From Lucifuga dentata (taxonomy: Eukaryota; Chordata; Actinopteri; Ophidiiformes; Bythitidae), in the NCBI GenBank assembly GCA_014773175.1, contig VXCM01000471.1, positions 1 to 64,000 on the forward strand: a stretch of 64,000 bases of DNA, given 5' to 3'. The position numbers and the translations under genes are program-made. The stretch's first letter is position 1. The number at the start of each line of letters is the position of its first letter. Below the pieces are notes generated by a model. It ran no database searches, had not been told where the DNA came from, and saw only the letters and a program-made list of their open reading frames with translations. Of the stretch, positions 33,043 to 45,639 are shown piece after piece.

Positions 33043-33426
33043 AACTTCTAAGCTGTGGCACTGGAGGTAAAACACACACTTAAATGCCTTTCACACTGCA
33101 GAAATTTTTCAGGAGCTCTGGAACTTTCTTTCTTTTTCCAGAAGGGAACCAATACCCATATTGGTTCTGGAACTATTGTTACCAAAGCCATTTTTTTTTT
33201 TTTAGCCCCAACTCCTGGTAGGTACTGTCAGGGACTGTCAGACAGTTCAGAAATTGTTTGGTGGGGCTTGCAAGACTGAACATCACTGATTGATCAGACA
33301 CAAGCTTATCCAAGTGGACATGAACAATTGTAAATACTCCCATTTAAGATGTTTTTCCAGCTAAATAAAAAATATCTCACTGTGTTTACCAGAACTCTTA
33401 ATTACTCATAATGTGAAACAGTTCAG

Positions 33427-33457
<31 letters not shown>

Positions 33458-34896
33458 AACCAGACAAAGATCACAGCACACCTACACACATAGCACTAAG
33501 TGGTTCACATTGGACATTATTCTGGCTGACCAGCATAATCCAGTACCATCAGTGTGAGAGATTCTGCAGTGTTTTAGTTGTCAGGATGAGGAATTGCCAC
33601 CAGAAGGTAAGCTGTGCATTTATTCTGTGGAAATGAAATGGATGTCGCAGTGTAGACGTAGCTGCTCTAGTTTCTATAATCTTCATAGTATTCTAGGTGC
33701 AGTGGGAATTCTAATGCTGAAGGAACCACATTGTTTCTATGCTGGATGTTCTCAGAGAAAGCAGTTCCTGATTTAGCTCAGAACTTTAAATCTGAAAGCA
33801 CTTTTGGTTGGTCTTCTATAAAGAAATGAGTTAGTCCCACACACATGCACATACACAGACAATTCAGATCCATCTTTTTTTAGGTCTTTCAACCTTTGCC
33901 ATGTAATTCAGAAACCTTACAGGCTTCTGGACTGACCTCTGGACTGCATAAAAGATAAAAGACTACAATACAATTTTACCAATTCCAAATTCACAAATAT
34001 GTGTTCAGGAATAGAAGACAACAAATGAGTTGATCACTGATAGGCTGATCAGCTGCACCTTGACTGCACATTAGTGTTAAGTGAAACCTCCCAGAAGGTT
34101 AATTGATCAACAAATCCAACAGGAGATAAGAGGAGCAGGGGGGAGGAAGTGGAGGGGATAAGAGGGGGCAGGACGAGAGCGTAGATGAGGAGACAAGAAG
34201 ACAGAGGCTGAATCTCAAAAGGCCACAATCTGTCGACATGTAAATCAGCAAAAGATCAATAAATAAGTTTTCAAATACAATGTCAAAAGATGAACATAAA
34301 TCATTAAACAACACCATTAACAGTGCAGTGTTGCAATCAGAGTATACAGAAACATAACAGGCTGATGAGGCAAAACTTTTATCTTTTTTGTAAATGACAC
34401 AAACACTTGCTTCTTGTGCTTCCGTTCAATTCTGAAATAGCTGATCGACAGAATCATTGGCTGGTTTAAAATAAGCAGCTATGGGGGTGTTGAGATGTAA
34501 CGCAGATGGCTAAACATAAAGTTCATAGCTCTCGTCTGTCCTACAGGAAACATTTTAGCAGCTGCATTTAGAAACATAAAGACCCCTGTATACAGGTTCC
34601 TTTGCCATAGTTTTTCTATTCCATTTTGAGGATTTGTGGAGGAGTTGTTTGTGTTGATAGAATGTAGGCACTGTGCTCACTGCCTACATTGGTCTTTGAG
34701 ATTTTCTGAATAAAATAAACCAGGAAAAGGCAACAACCAACTGAGACCTAAAGTGTTTTGCTGTAACACACTAACATACGGCAATAGACCAGTTTTGTTC
34801 CTTATTATTTCAAGAAAATATATTTTAGAACATCTTCACTATTACTAATTATTGCACTTATCTAGATACAGATGTAATAATAAATCAGAACTTTAT
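33043..34896. other. Unassigned; possible DNA-element remnant at 33080-33330
   Basis: TGCCTTTCACACTGCAG, GAGCTCTGGAACTTTC and ACTCCTGGTAGGTACTG faintly resemble fish MITEs with 'TTTCACACTGC' tips, but no matching right end is clear. An A29 tract lies at 33427-33455 and a purine-rich GGAGGAAGTGGAGGGG patch near 34142. No gene recognised. Confidence 0.3.
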
Positions 34897-34936
<40 letters not shown>

Positions 34937-34941
34937 TGTGT
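34897..34941. repeat. Compound (CT)n(GT)n microsatellite
   Basis: A CT array passes into a GT array without interruption, just upstream of F1 copy f. Confidence 0.97.
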
Positions 34942-34972
34942 AAAGTGTGCTTGATTATCTGCTCCATGACTC

Positions 34973-35532
34973 TTAAAAGACCATAATGGTGGTTTTGGAG
35001 CTTGATATCTACAACCCATACACACATTACATTACTGCCAACCATTTCTCAAATGGAGGGGTAAATATTAGAATAATTTTTCCTACCTTCCAGACTGCCA
35101 TTGGCATTGCCATTGCTTTTCAGTTCATTCCAATATGGTGTTAAAATCAACTTGTAGAGACTTAAAACATGCTTGAAATAAGTAATCCATCACAAGTCTA
35201 CAACCTTTTTTGTCATATTATCTTTATTTAACCAGTCCAACACAGAGCTGCATGGAAGAAAATGTACGTCTCTGCCAGGGAATATAATCCCAGGAGCTGC
35301 TTTTCTGAGAAATTAAAAACAACTTCCATTCTATATTTGGATGTATGTGTTAGCAAGCAAAACATTGCATGTTAAGATGTGTGTATCATCTGAACATTCG
35401 ATTTTGAAAGATTGGGGGATTTGGCAAAATAACATGAAAACTAAAATACTGTTTTATGTTTTGGAAAATGGCTGTCAGTAACCTGTATGAGAGAGAGGGC
35501 CTAAACATGCAAAATCACTGGTGGTCCTTATT
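34973..35532 (+). mobile_element. F1 TIR element, copy f (complete)
   Basis: The left tip is TTAAAAGACCATAATGG. The right end carries GGCCTAAACATGCAAAATC and GGTGGTCCTTA. Interior blocks CCTACCTTCCAGACTGCC, ACTTGTAGAGACTTAAAAC, GGGAATATAATCCCAGGAG and GAACATTCGATTTTGAAAG are shared with copies b and g. It is 560 bases and non-coding. Confidence 0.85.
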
Positions 35533-35794
35533 AGTCAGAAAAGCTTACTCATTTGTGATTCTTTATCGCTTGGGAAATTTAGCAACCACAGCAAACTCCA
35601 CCAGACTTCATCCTGATGTTAATCAGCCACAATAAGTGAAAACACAGTGTGGGAGTGCAGACAGCGCATGGCCTTTATAGTTAAGAGGAGTGTGCAGCCT
35701 TGGCAAAGGTTTACATTAACTGAGCTCTTTTTAATTTGTCAAATGAGAATTCATGTTCTCTATACACTTATCTTGCTGAAAGTCACTGTAGACT

Positions 35795-35975
35795 GAAGAC
35801 TATCCCAGCATGCATTGGGTGAAAGGACAGGGTACAGACAGACAAACTCATTCACACCAATTTAGCATTTTCACCTGCATGTATTTGTTGTGTGGAGACA
35901 ACCAGAGCAGAAACCTACGCAGACAGGGGGGGAGAGCATGCAAACTCTACACGTAAAGGCCCCAGTGAGGCAACA
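35795..35975 (+). repeat. Fragment of a common fish dispersed repeat
   Basis: GACTATCCCAGCATGCATTG, ACAGACAGACAAACTCATTC, CCAATTTAGCATTTTCACC, CCTACGCAGACAGGGGGG and GAGCATGCAAACTCTACACG follow, in order, a highly abundant fish repeat ('...ACCCACGCAGACACGGGGAGAACATGCAAACTCC...'). Confidence 0.7.
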
Positions 35976-36097
35976 ATGTGATGCCTTTAGCTGGCAATCC
36001 ATTTATCTGAATTATACTCTGGATTATTCACAGTTATCTGCTCAGTTTTTAACTCATAGAATCACTGGCTAAAAGCTCTTAAAAACGATCTTATAAG

Positions 36098-36141
36098 TTA
36101 GTAAGGTTAGTTAGTAAGTAAGTTAGTAAGTAAGTTAGTAA
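36098..36141. repeat. (GTTA/GTAA)n microsatellite
   Basis: Alternating TTAGTAAG units. The TAA target duplication of the next element is drawn from this array. Confidence 0.9.
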
Positions 36142-36778
36142 GGGTGCTTTCACATGACAAATGGTGAGCGGTGTGCTGAGCTGGGCCATTATTGTATACT
36201 GAGAGCTTAGCGGTGACTCCAACATCGCAGCACGCCACCTTGAGTGATGCGTACCACCCAGATTCTTCAATTTGAGGCTACGGTCAAAGTTCAACCAAAT
36301 TCAACTTGTCCGCCGCTGACCTTTCCGACATGCAACCAATCAGAGAACAGTTGTATCTGACGTAAGCAGAAACAACACAACAGTGGAAAAGTTCATAACC
36401 TGCATAGAGCAATTTCCTGAGTTGTAAAATCCAACTTTAAATTCATATCATGCTCTGGGAAGAAAGGCACTTGCTTGGTGAAATGTCGGCAGTCACACAG
36501 GGCTACCAGATTTTCAAACACGCATGTAATCTACGATTGTATTTTAAATACCAGGTTGGCTATATCAAAGCTAAGCTAGCTTAGTGATAACATAGATAAA
36601 AGGTAATGGCTGAAATGGCTGTTTTACCTCTGGCACTTCTTGATGTTGCATGTTGCAGCATCAGAACTGTGCTCCATGCGCTGACCAAGGCGCAGGCTGT
36701 CGGAGTGTAGGCAACGAGATGAACGATGTGCAGATCACTCTCCGCAGCACAAATACTGCTTATCATGTGAAAACACCC
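36142..36778. mobile_element. PIF/Harbinger-type MITE with TAA duplications
   Basis: The left tip is GGGTGCTTTCACATGACAA; the complement of the right tip is GGGTGTTTTCACATGATAAG. TAA flanks both sides (36139-36141 and 36779-36781). The 3-base TWA-type target duplication and GGG-starting TIR fit PIF/Harbinger. The 637-base interior is GC-balanced (CTTGTCCGCCGCTGACC, AACCAATCAGAGAACAG) and holds no transposase frame. The classification is an inference from the ends and target site. Confidence 0.75.
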
Positions 36779-36781
36779 TAA

Positions 36782-37599
36782 AACTATTTACAGGAAGCTA
36801 CAGTGAAAAGCACCTGCTCTCTCTCACTCACTCACTCTCTCTGTCAAACACATGCACACAAATATTTTACATACATCAGAAAAGCTGCCATGAATACTGC
36901 AATATTTGTTCAGTAACATCCTCATGACATTTCATATTGTTTTCCTATTGGTTGTTTTATAAATGAGGTTCGTAGCAACAGACACTGAGATTTTTTTTGT
37001 CCTACATTTCTGACAATAATTTTGTTGTGTTTGGTCTTTGGCTGCAAGAGTGCTAAATATGCTGTTCATGCATGTCTCATATTAGGATGTAGAATCACTG
37101 TTTGGATCTATGACCAGGAATTTGTCCACATTTTTCTTACGATCGTTAGCTTTCATCTGGAACCGCTCAACATCGAACGGTGAGCTTTGACCTGTCCGCT
37201 TTAAGAAATGATGCCAGTTCTTATGCTTGTTGCAGTGAAGGAATTAAGATTTTTGGCATCAGCTATCATGACAGTCCATTGGTAATCTGACTTTTCACAA
37301 ATAATTTTAATGATTATCCATTGTGATTAATATAGATTTTAATTAGTTAAATGTTGAAGCCTGATGTTAGCCAGCCAATGCAAATGATCAGTCCTAATCA
37401 AAAACTGCCCAGAAATGAAAGCCGCCTATTATATCCTGTGAAGACTGTCAAGTTGTATGACCAAACATAAAGGTTTTATCACCTCCAAACAATCTTCCTC
37501 TCTGCTGAAAAACTGGTTTTTGGCTCATTTGGTGTGAAATAATGTGATACAGTTCAGAAATCTACTCTGCATTAACACTCAATCAAGGTCTCATCCTGA
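36782..37599. other. No feature recognised
   Basis: AT-rich sequence with a CTCACTCACTCTCTC patch near 36823. Confidence 0.45.
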
Positions 37600-37860
37600 C
37601 CAGACCTCAATCCTATCTGTTGTTCAATATCCCAGGCATGGATCTGCCTTCTCATACTACACTGACACACAGCATGGCGCCAGGAAGAATACCACAGCCG
37701 AGTCAAGAAGTCAGGGAGACGAGAGAATTCACCATTTCAATCGGCTGGGCAGAACCCGAGCCCTGCAATCTAGTGGAGCCTCGCATGAAAAAGAGTGACA
37801 ACAGATCGATACCTGTGATTAATTAACTTCTAATGAGTTCATCTGAGCGTTGAGAGACCC
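37600..37860. other. Candidate conserved block (non-coding or exon)
   Basis: GC-balanced, repeat-free sequence with overlapping plus frames of 84 and 68 residues (37544-37826). The second is rich in Pro/Glu and charged residues (GWAEPEPCNLVEPRMKK). No AG acceptor with a strong pyrimidine tract or consensus donor frames it convincingly. It ends in GTGATTAATTAACTTCTAAT, an enhancer-like AT core. Confidence 0.25.
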
Positions 37861-38675
37861 ATAAAGTTGGACATGTCCCATCGTCTCTTTCTCTTTGACC
37901 TATCTCATCTCCATCCCACCCTGTTCTCTCCTCCAGCTATTGATCTGAGGTGAAAGCAAATGAAGATCATCTTTTGTTTTGATTTGTGACGTAGCTTTTC
38001 CCTCTCCTGGGATTTTTTTTTTTTTTTTTTTTTTGAATAGCTGAACATTAGGATTTGAAATTGTAAGCAGTACAATAACCTGCAGAGAGATTATTGGTTT
38101 TCATTTTGAGGTTGATAGCTGTGTTGGCGTAGCACAATGCAGCTACCTCATTGTTAACCATTCTTATTATTGTGCAGCAATATCACATAGTGCAGTCAAG
38201 ATTGAATGCTATTGACTTGACCTGATTTCCTGTAGTAAGTAAAGTTAGAGCTGCCCGTGTTGAAAATGGTAAAGTCAGCGCAGCAGTGGTAGACACAAAG
38301 GTTCCCACATGTGATTACCCCAGCAGTCATTATGATCCTTCAGAGAGTGAGAGTGAAAGCTTGGACTGCACAGGCAATGGAGATGAATGGGCATGTGAAT
38401 AGGAAAGTGGATTGGGGAGCTAAGGCTCCCCATGTAGCTTGGTCTGCCATTTTCTCTCTCTATTTTTCAGCTCTGAGGGCCGAGTGCAGAGTCATTTGTC
38501 TCATGGTGAAATTAGTAAACGCGCCGCCATCCATCATTGGCTGACCTGCTATTGATCGTCAGTGCACCCTCTCTTTTCAACTAAATTATATTACAAAAAA
38601 AGAATAACAAATGTCTGCACACTCAGAATGGTCCACACTTTTGCTTGCCTCAGCAAGTCTGAGGAAAAAATATGC
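37861..38675. other. Unassigned; T22 tract; complex block at 38430-38570
   Basis: A T tract lies at 38013-38034. The stretch 38430-38570 (GGGCCGAGTGCAGAGTC, GTAAACGCGCCGCCATCC, GACCTGCTATTGATCGTC) is complex and GC-balanced, and could be a conserved element or an exon. No splice signals are convincing. Confidence 0.3.
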
Positions 38676-38711
38676 AAAAAAAAAAAAAAAAAANAAAAAA
38701 AAAAAAAAAAA
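38676..38711. repeat. A tract with N
   Basis: A runs flank an N at 38694; an unresolved join. Confidence 0.9.
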
Positions 38712-40214
38712 GTACTGCTGACTTTTTGTGTTAGTGAGACATGGCGAGTAATTCTGTTCAGAGAAATTAGGGTTGTTGTTTTTGAAGGTGACAAGTGCAA
38801 AACAGTTTTAAACCAATATAGACTTTGTAGTGGGGGACATTTCAGCCCTTGTTATTCAGCTGTGACATCTCAGAGACAAATACTGTATACTGCTGCCTTG
38901 TCCTGAACAATCTACTGAGTGGAACATGCTGATACAAGCATCAGCCTGTAAATATTTCAGAAGTGAGGCACATGCCCTCTTTTGCACGACATTTTGTATC
39001 TAAATATAAACTTTCAATTTCAACTACAGCTATCAAAATGTACTGCAGTGCACCAAAAGGAGGTCAAGAACAGTCTGTTTTTGTCTAGACTTTTTCCATT
39101 ACACAGTCAATAACAAAGACAGACACTGCACTCATATTTACTATTGATCACTGATGTCTTGTCTGCCTAAACACTGCACACAGAGGTCACTTGTCACATC
39201 CTGAGCTGTCCCTCACCATAGCATGACTAAAACAGGATTTACTGCTGCATGTTAGATATACTTATTGCATGATAGATGACCTTAGAGGTTGGGATGTGTG
39301 TGAGAACTAAACACAGAATAAGACAAGAGCAATATCTCTGTCACATTAAAGGAAATTTCTGTCCTGTTTTCGTAGCTTTGGCCACCATTCCTCCATCAAT
39401 TGTGATTCAATTTTACCCACTAAATTGCTTGATTTGAAGTTGTCGTTACATCTTTAGATTCAAGTCCAGTAAGGCAGGAACATGATAGGTCAGATGATCG
39501 CACACTAGTGAACAAACCCTGAGTTTGATCAATTTTATAAAATCCATGTATTTAAAGGTAGATCAGAAAATTAGCACACCCAAAATCATTCATTGCACAA
39601 AAAGTGTGGCACCTCATCACAGTAAGGTCAGTCAAAAGCTCTTTTTTCACAGGAATAAAGTTATTCACAAACCTCATGTGATTTGTAACAATTTGTGATC
39701 TTAATCCTCTGTAAATGTGTCGTATCTTTAATTTGCAAGGCAAAAACTCAGTTACAATTTATGCATTATATACATTTTGGAACACACCATATTTCATTAA
39801 ATGGGTCAATGATTTTTTTTTGTTGTTTTTCTTAAATTCACGTAGTCTTTCATTTTTCCATGCCTTTCTTATGCATCTTTCCTGTTCAGGAACTATGGAG
39901 ACTGTGGTGAAATATTAATGTCAGTTTTGATGGCATTTTTGGTGAAAATTTGGAATGCCCTTTAGCATTACTGAGACATTTGGATAGTCTGAAAGACAGA
40001 ACAAAAGCTCAAAAGACCTACAACTGGATGACATGCATTGCCACACAAGGAACTTTTTTTCTGTCTTTCAACAAGGTCAGTAAAACCCCTAGCCTATGTG
40101 CTAAATTTGTAGCAAGTGTCAACTTATCCATTGACTATCCTTGGCTTTTGATATGTAAATCGTTGACTCCTGAGTCACTGTTTGCTGTACAGAACAAATG
40201 TGAGTCAATTAAAC
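38712..40214. other. No feature recognised
   Basis: AT-rich sequence. The 132-residue frame at 39950-40348 runs into an F2 copy and has no known domain. Confidence 0.4.
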
Positions 40215-40555
40215 ATGATCAAATGACAAGAATAGAAGAATTTTCTCAAATCAAGATTTTTTTCTTTATTCCAGTGCATCAATCTGCCTTAGTCTGTCTT
40301 GTTCAAGATAAAGATACAACAGGATGGTTTGCATTGGAATGCTGTTAAAAACTCACCTCTCAAAGGTTATCACTTGTGGCAGAAAAATCAGACTTCAGTC
40401 TCAAAAGCACATAAAAATGACTTGCTAAGAATTTGTAAGATTGTCTGATTGTTGAAATTATTTTGCTAAATTATTTGGTTTTCTTAAAATAGATGTTTGG
40501 ATTTTAATACATTTTGCTTTCCGACCTTCTGATTTAAATTTAGTCTTAGCCTGGA
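40215..40555 (+). repeat. F2 MITE-like repeat, copy
   Basis: It aligns with 42730-43110: TTTTTCTTTATTCCAGTGCA / CTTAATTTCAGTGAAGCA, TGGTTTGCATTGGAATGC, GACTTGCTAAGAATTTG, GTCTGATTGTTG and AATAGATGTTTGGAT. Ends are too degraded to define. Confidence 0.5.
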
Positions 40556-40913
40556 CTAGTATTACCTAGGTACCAGGTGATTATTTGATTTACAAATTTA
40601 TTTTTTGCATTTTTGTTTTCTGTTTTGTGCAGGTACTTTCGCACAAAGAAGTATGTATTTCACTCTTTTTTTGTGTACAGATCAAATGTGGTTGTAAAAA
40701 TTTAAGTTTTATTTAATGCAGTATCAATTATGTGACAGATCACAGTTTACAGGAAGAGAAAGAGATTATGGGAATATAATGGTCATAGCTGTTTGCACAC
40801 TCTTAAAGTGCAAACAGGGCAGATTAGAGTAACTGGGTTTACTGTCATGAAAAAATACTGTTTATCAGACAAGGGGTTAAAACCTGGTGCATGACACACA
40901 GCCTCTGCTTTAA

Positions 40914-40914
<1 letters not shown>
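40556..40914. other. No feature recognised
   Basis: AT-rich unassigned sequence. Confidence 0.45.
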
Positions 40915-40948
<34 letters not shown>

Positions 40949-40953
40949 TGTGT
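40915..40953. repeat. (GT)n microsatellite
   Basis: GT array with one TATG interruption. Confidence 0.95.
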
Positions 40954-41317
40954 CAGTGTATACGGATATGCATTGGTGTGTGTAAAGTGACTCAGTGGAA
41001 TGGTAAGGGTTACCTTAATGTATTAAATCCCCTTTGGAGCAGATCAACACCAAGGCAAAGCACTATGGTCTATGGTCTCTGCACAAAGCCTGCACTGTTT
41101 AGCATTTGACCAATAGGCTTCTTTCACATTTTCCCATTTACAAATCCCTAATCCCTAACCCCAGAAGTAGGACACTTTAGCAGAATTCTCTGCTAGATCC
41201 ACGTGGGAATAATCACAGTACAGCACACTGTAATGATGCAGGCTCCATGTTCCTGAAGTGAACTGTACATGTTGCATAAAAGGATTCCCTGATGAAAAGA
41301 TGGTACATTAAGTTTCA

Positions 41318-41320
<3 letters not shown>
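40954..41320. other. No feature recognised
   Basis: Unassigned sequence between two microsatellites. Confidence 0.45.

Positions 41321-41357
<37 letters not shown>
41321..41357. repeat. (CT)n microsatellite
   Basis: Uninterrupted CT array. Confidence 0.97.
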
Positions 41358-41359
<2 letters not shown>

Positions 41360-41527
41360 AAAGCTTTCTCAGTGCTTGAACTGGCTGTTTCTTTAGCTCT
41401 CTTTATAATGCATAAAACCCTACTATACAATATTCAGCATCATATAATCTAGTCAAATTTTCTAGTAGTTGAAGTAAAAATGACTTATGATTTCTTGAAA
41501 CTGGGTGCATATGTGATGCTGGGATAA

Positions 41528-41690
41528 AAGACTTGCCCACCACCGCAATGCCCACCACCTGGGTTTGCTCCTTGCAGGCAGAACCTCTGGGTTGGTCGTA
41601 TGTCCAGTGAACACAAGTGGCCTGGGAAGCTGGCAGAGGGATCTAGTTGCTGTACTAGTGACTACTGGTCAGTTGGGGAGGGGTAAAGAT
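41528..41690 (+). repeat. Fragment of a widespread fish interspersed repeat
   Basis: CACCTGGGTTTGCTCCTTGC, GGGTTGGTCGTATGTCC, CACAAGTGGCCTGGGAAGC and CTAGTTGCTGTACTAGTGAC resemble the order of a fish repeat containing 'GGTTGGTCGGGTGCC / CACAATTGGCCGTG / GTCGCTGCACTAGCG'. It is diverged and lacks visible ends. Confidence 0.5.
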
Positions 41691-42729
41691 ACATATGTGC
41701 TACCTTTGTGACACATGATGTCAATGTCCTCTTTGACCCTCTTAACACATTGCATTAAAATGCAATCTCAGTATCTGGTACGTTACTGGGATAATGGTAT
41801 CTGTTGTTGACACTTGCATTTACACCTTGCATCAAAATATGTCATATGGATGCTGTCTGTATTTTGATCCTCCTGGCTACATTTGTCATCCATTTGTACA
41901 ATACAATAACTAAACTTTTTATTTTATTTTATTTTTTTATTTTTTATTTTTTGCATGGGCTGTCTCTGTCCACTGCAGGTATCCTTCTCTAGCAAATCAC
42001 AACTCCTATTCAAAATAACTTTATGAATGAGAGCAGGTGGAGCAAAGAAAATGAGGTTGGAGGATATTTTCAACTTGTGGGTGAATTTAATCTTATGAAT
42101 GTATTGCATTTATATTTGGCTAGTTTTGACAGTGATCTGATCACAATGTGAGCCAGAACATATCCATACAGTACATGCTCTGGCAGACAGGACAGTATTT
42201 CAAATTACAATGCATTCTATTAACATGTGATCCCAGTATCCAGATAACATATCTGGAAAATGAAATCACATGTTAATGCAGCTTGTAAATGAGGCCTGTT
42301 TCACCACCAGGAGTTTGACTTTCCCAAGAAAGCCCAAAGCAGGGCATATCCCACTGGGAATTTGATGCTTAAAATTTAAGAGATAAAGGAGGGGAAACCC
42401 TTCAAAATAAATAAATAATAAATTCTTGAAACTAACATGAAAATAAAGCCACAGCAAAAAATGGTGACTTAAATTTTCAATTTAAATCCGTTTAGCCTCA
42501 CATAAGCAATGGAACAGTAGCAGCTTCCTTTTAATTCTGGTTATTTTAGGAGATGATAAATTCTAAAACTGCGACTGCAAATTTTGCTTACAAAAGCCAT
42601 TTCATCCAAGCCCATAAACAACAAATGATGCCTCATTAACAGCACCAAGGCATCATTTGTTTTTACAGAACAAGTGCAAAGGACTGAAAAATGGAAGGAG
42701 TGATAAATGGATGACATGACAATAAAATG
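41691..42729. other. No feature recognised
   Basis: AT-rich; an ATTTT-type patch lies at 41919-41953. No gene recognised. Confidence 0.45.
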
Positions 42730-43110
42730 AGGAAGAAATTTTTAGCATCAGGAATCATTTTCTTAATTTCAGTGAAGCAATCTACCTTATTCTTTCTTAT
42801 TTCATTAACGTTCTAGAAAAAAATCCGTAAACAAGTTGATTTGTATTGGAAACAGGCTGAAATAATGACTGCCCAGGCAAATTTTCTAAGTTCAAGGAAA
42901 AAGGCTTTCCTTGACACAATAATAGACTAAATAACTTGTTAAGAATACTTAAAACTGGTCTGATTAAGCCAAATAAACAAACAATATAATATGTCAACCA
43001 TCCAATCTAGTTTCAGACTTATTTCTAGTCAGATTACTAAAAAAAAATATGGATTGCTTGATAATATTATTTCTTTGGATAAGAAAAATCGAGATTGAAT
43101 CATAAGATCT
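42730..43110 (+). repeat. F2 MITE-like repeat, copy
   Basis: Blocks TTGATTTGTATTGGAAACAG, GGCTGAAATAATGACTGCC, ACTTGTTAAGAATACTT, CTGGTCTGATTAAGCC and TGTCAACCATCCAATCTAG recur at 40215, 45640, 59165 and 61295. It is the best preserved copy. There is no open frame. Confidence 0.6.
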
Positions 43111-44639
43111 CACAAACTTTCTCTCTTCCATTTTGTCCCCTCTAACCTTTTGTCAATCCAAAAGGTTTGAGATTTCTCCTCACCTTTCCAATCATGCTCT
43201 CCCATGGATTCCTTCACACACATTAGCTAACTTCATAGTCATCCAGCATTGTTTCTTCTTCAAATGTCTTTGCTCTGTGGACTTTGAACCATGGATGCCT
43301 CAGGCACCCAGCAGAGACCTGACATGGCCTACGGTTTGGCCTCCAATCTGTCACATCTTGCCTGCAGCGATAAAAAGACATCCTCAACCAGCACAATGTT
43401 AGATTCACTGCACCCTAACACACATCATATTGATCCCATCAACAGGCCATTGAAACTCAGTCTTTCTCAGATTGCAGTAAGATTGAGCAAATGTGTGGAA
43501 AAATGACAATATGACACCACTTCAAGAAATTGTGATTTAGCCACACAACAAATATGAGGTGGCATTTATCGGTGCTCAGACCTGAAGAAGACACTGCTAT
43601 AACTTCTTTTGTTTCTTTCCTGATTCAAGTTTCTTTCTTATACATTTATTTTTTTTTCAATTAGGAAAGGCACTATAAATTAAGACTATGAAAGGGCAAA
43701 AGAAGGACAGTCTGTCCACCTGGATCTGTGCCCATAGAAGGGGCAGCAGCAAGGACAGCAAGTCTCTGGAGATGCTCCCCGACCATGGATTGGGCCTGGC
43801 TGCTGATGGTAATGGAGGAGGGTGGACATGGTAGTTTATAATGATGAAGAAGACATGACAGATGAGCCATAAATGGATGCAGAGATGTGATAGGTTGAAG
43901 AGGAAGATCCGCCCTAGTAAAGGGGCATAATGATTTGACAGGTGAGTGGAGAAGGGATTCAGATGTGTTGGCAAAAGCAGGTGAAAGCAAGTGTCTTCCT
44001 TCTTGAACTTATGCTAACATATTCAAAAACAAGTGCTTCAATTCACAGAACTGAACGGTGTTTGTTGTGCTGAGTATTGTGAATTTTTCCTCTTACAAGA
44101 ACTACACTAACAATGGCTCACTTCCATTTCAGCACTGCCTGCAGACACATTCTTTTGTTTTTTTTAGACAGAATTATCCCTTTTTCAAAACTTGACTTTT
44201 GGCCATAATCTGACTCTCCCTGAGAGATGACTGCAAATGACTACTTTCTTCTCAATTAAATTATAACCTCTTATCCTGAAAACAAGCCTTGCATATTCTT
44301 TAAGACACACCATCATTCCTTCTCTCCACCTGTCAGAGGATGGCTTATAAATGGTCAGATGAGTCCATTAGTATCTGCATGTGTGATTTATTGAGCCCAG
44401 TGAGACTTCCGCTGAGGTCTTATGTAACGATTGGACAGTCAAAGCCGTATTTAGCCCCAATATAATGGATAACTACTCAGAGCAGTAGAATGAGGTGAAA
44501 ACCAATGGATTCAAGCTAAGAAGAGGACAATGCAAAGCACAAGAAAGAGCTTTCTCATGTCATGCTGTGTTTCCTTTCTAGGATATACTGTATGGCTTCA
44601 TTCCAATCATATAAATTGATGTCATTATGTGAAAATGTG
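43111..44639. other. No gene called; several overlapping chance frames
   Basis: Two 105-residue minus frames (43657-43990) overlap in different phases and are Pro/Leu-rich without a domain. The 89- and 71-residue plus frames near 43133-43506 are similar. I see no promoter, splice or conservation evidence. Confidence 0.35.
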
Positions 44640-45424
44640 ATTGCTAAGTGAACAATGTTTGTAGGTATAAAAGTGTCACCTTGACATTTTGTGCCCCAAT
44701 CTATCACACACTAATTAACATAATGCAGCAGATTTATGCCCGTGTGAAGGTTGTCCTGCCCTCAGCACAAACTCCCACAACTCTGCACCACTCTTCTGAT
44801 CATCCATTCTGGATGCAGCGCTGGGCATTTGAACATCAACTGCCTGTAAACCTTCCTGACAGGAGAATGAAGACATATTTCCCTCGTCTCTCTGTCTATC
44901 CCCAGTGATTGTCTGGGAAGATGAGAAGATCATCAATAACATAAAGTTTGAAAGCTGGTGGGTGGCTGTCATACCGGCTACACAAACCTCCCACTGGCAC
45001 ATCCACAGAATGCAGTGAAATGAAATCAAATCAAAAGAAATCGTTCTAGTACATTCACACTCTCACCCACAAACACTGAAAGCACTTTTATTGTCTGTTA
45101 TTGAATGCTAAACATCTCCATACCTCCACCAAGGCCACACAAGTCCACAAGTCCTTGTTCTAATAATATACTGGCTGAAAGAAAAAAAAAAAAGCTTAAA
45201 AGCTAACTAAATAAATAATAGGAATTCATTGGGTTTTTTAAAATTGATTTTATCTCATTTTTTAAAATCTAAATGGTAGTTTATGTAAATTTATTTGAAT
45301 CCAGACTAAATTAAACCTGTTATGTCATGGGATAAATATTAGGGATCCATTTTTCAATTGAGACTGTATTACTTTTAAAGAAACTGACAAAAAATATTGA
45401 AAAAGTTAAGAAATCATTAAAAAA
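44640..45424. other. Complex unassigned block
   Basis: The stretch 44690-45030 is GC-balanced with opposed frames of 86 (+) and 104 (-) residues. Neither shows a known motif. It could be a conserved element or an old retrosequence. Confidence 0.3.
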
Positions 45425-45580
45425 AGAAATCCTGGGCCTGCCCCAGGATCCAGATCTACGCCAACATTTCATTGATTCTTCCCTAGGCCATGCCCCGCCC
45501 TTCCACATAGATTTGTCAAAACCAGCTAAAACTTTTTTGAGCAATCCTACTAAAAACAAACAAACCAATCAACCAACCAA
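45425..45580 (+). repeat. Dispersed repeat (CTTCCCT..GCCATGCC type), forward copy
   Basis: GGCCTGCCCCAGGATCCAG, ATTGATTCTTCCCTAGGCC, ATGCCCCGCCCTTCCACA, TTTGAGCAATCCTACTAA and AACAAACAAACCAATCAACC match the complement of 49920-50070. I know this text from abundant fish repeats ('TTCTTCCCTGACCCATGC...ATCCTGCTGACAAACCAACC'). Confidence 0.65.
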
Positions 45581-45639
45581 TAGACAAGCGATGACTTAAC
45601 ATCCCAGGTGGAGGTAATCAACATGTTATCACAAGAATT

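Noticed and set aside
43657..43990. Two overlapping 105-residue minus frames as a gene
   Set aside because: They lie in different phases over the same DNA, are Pro/Leu-rich, and have no domain or splice evidence.
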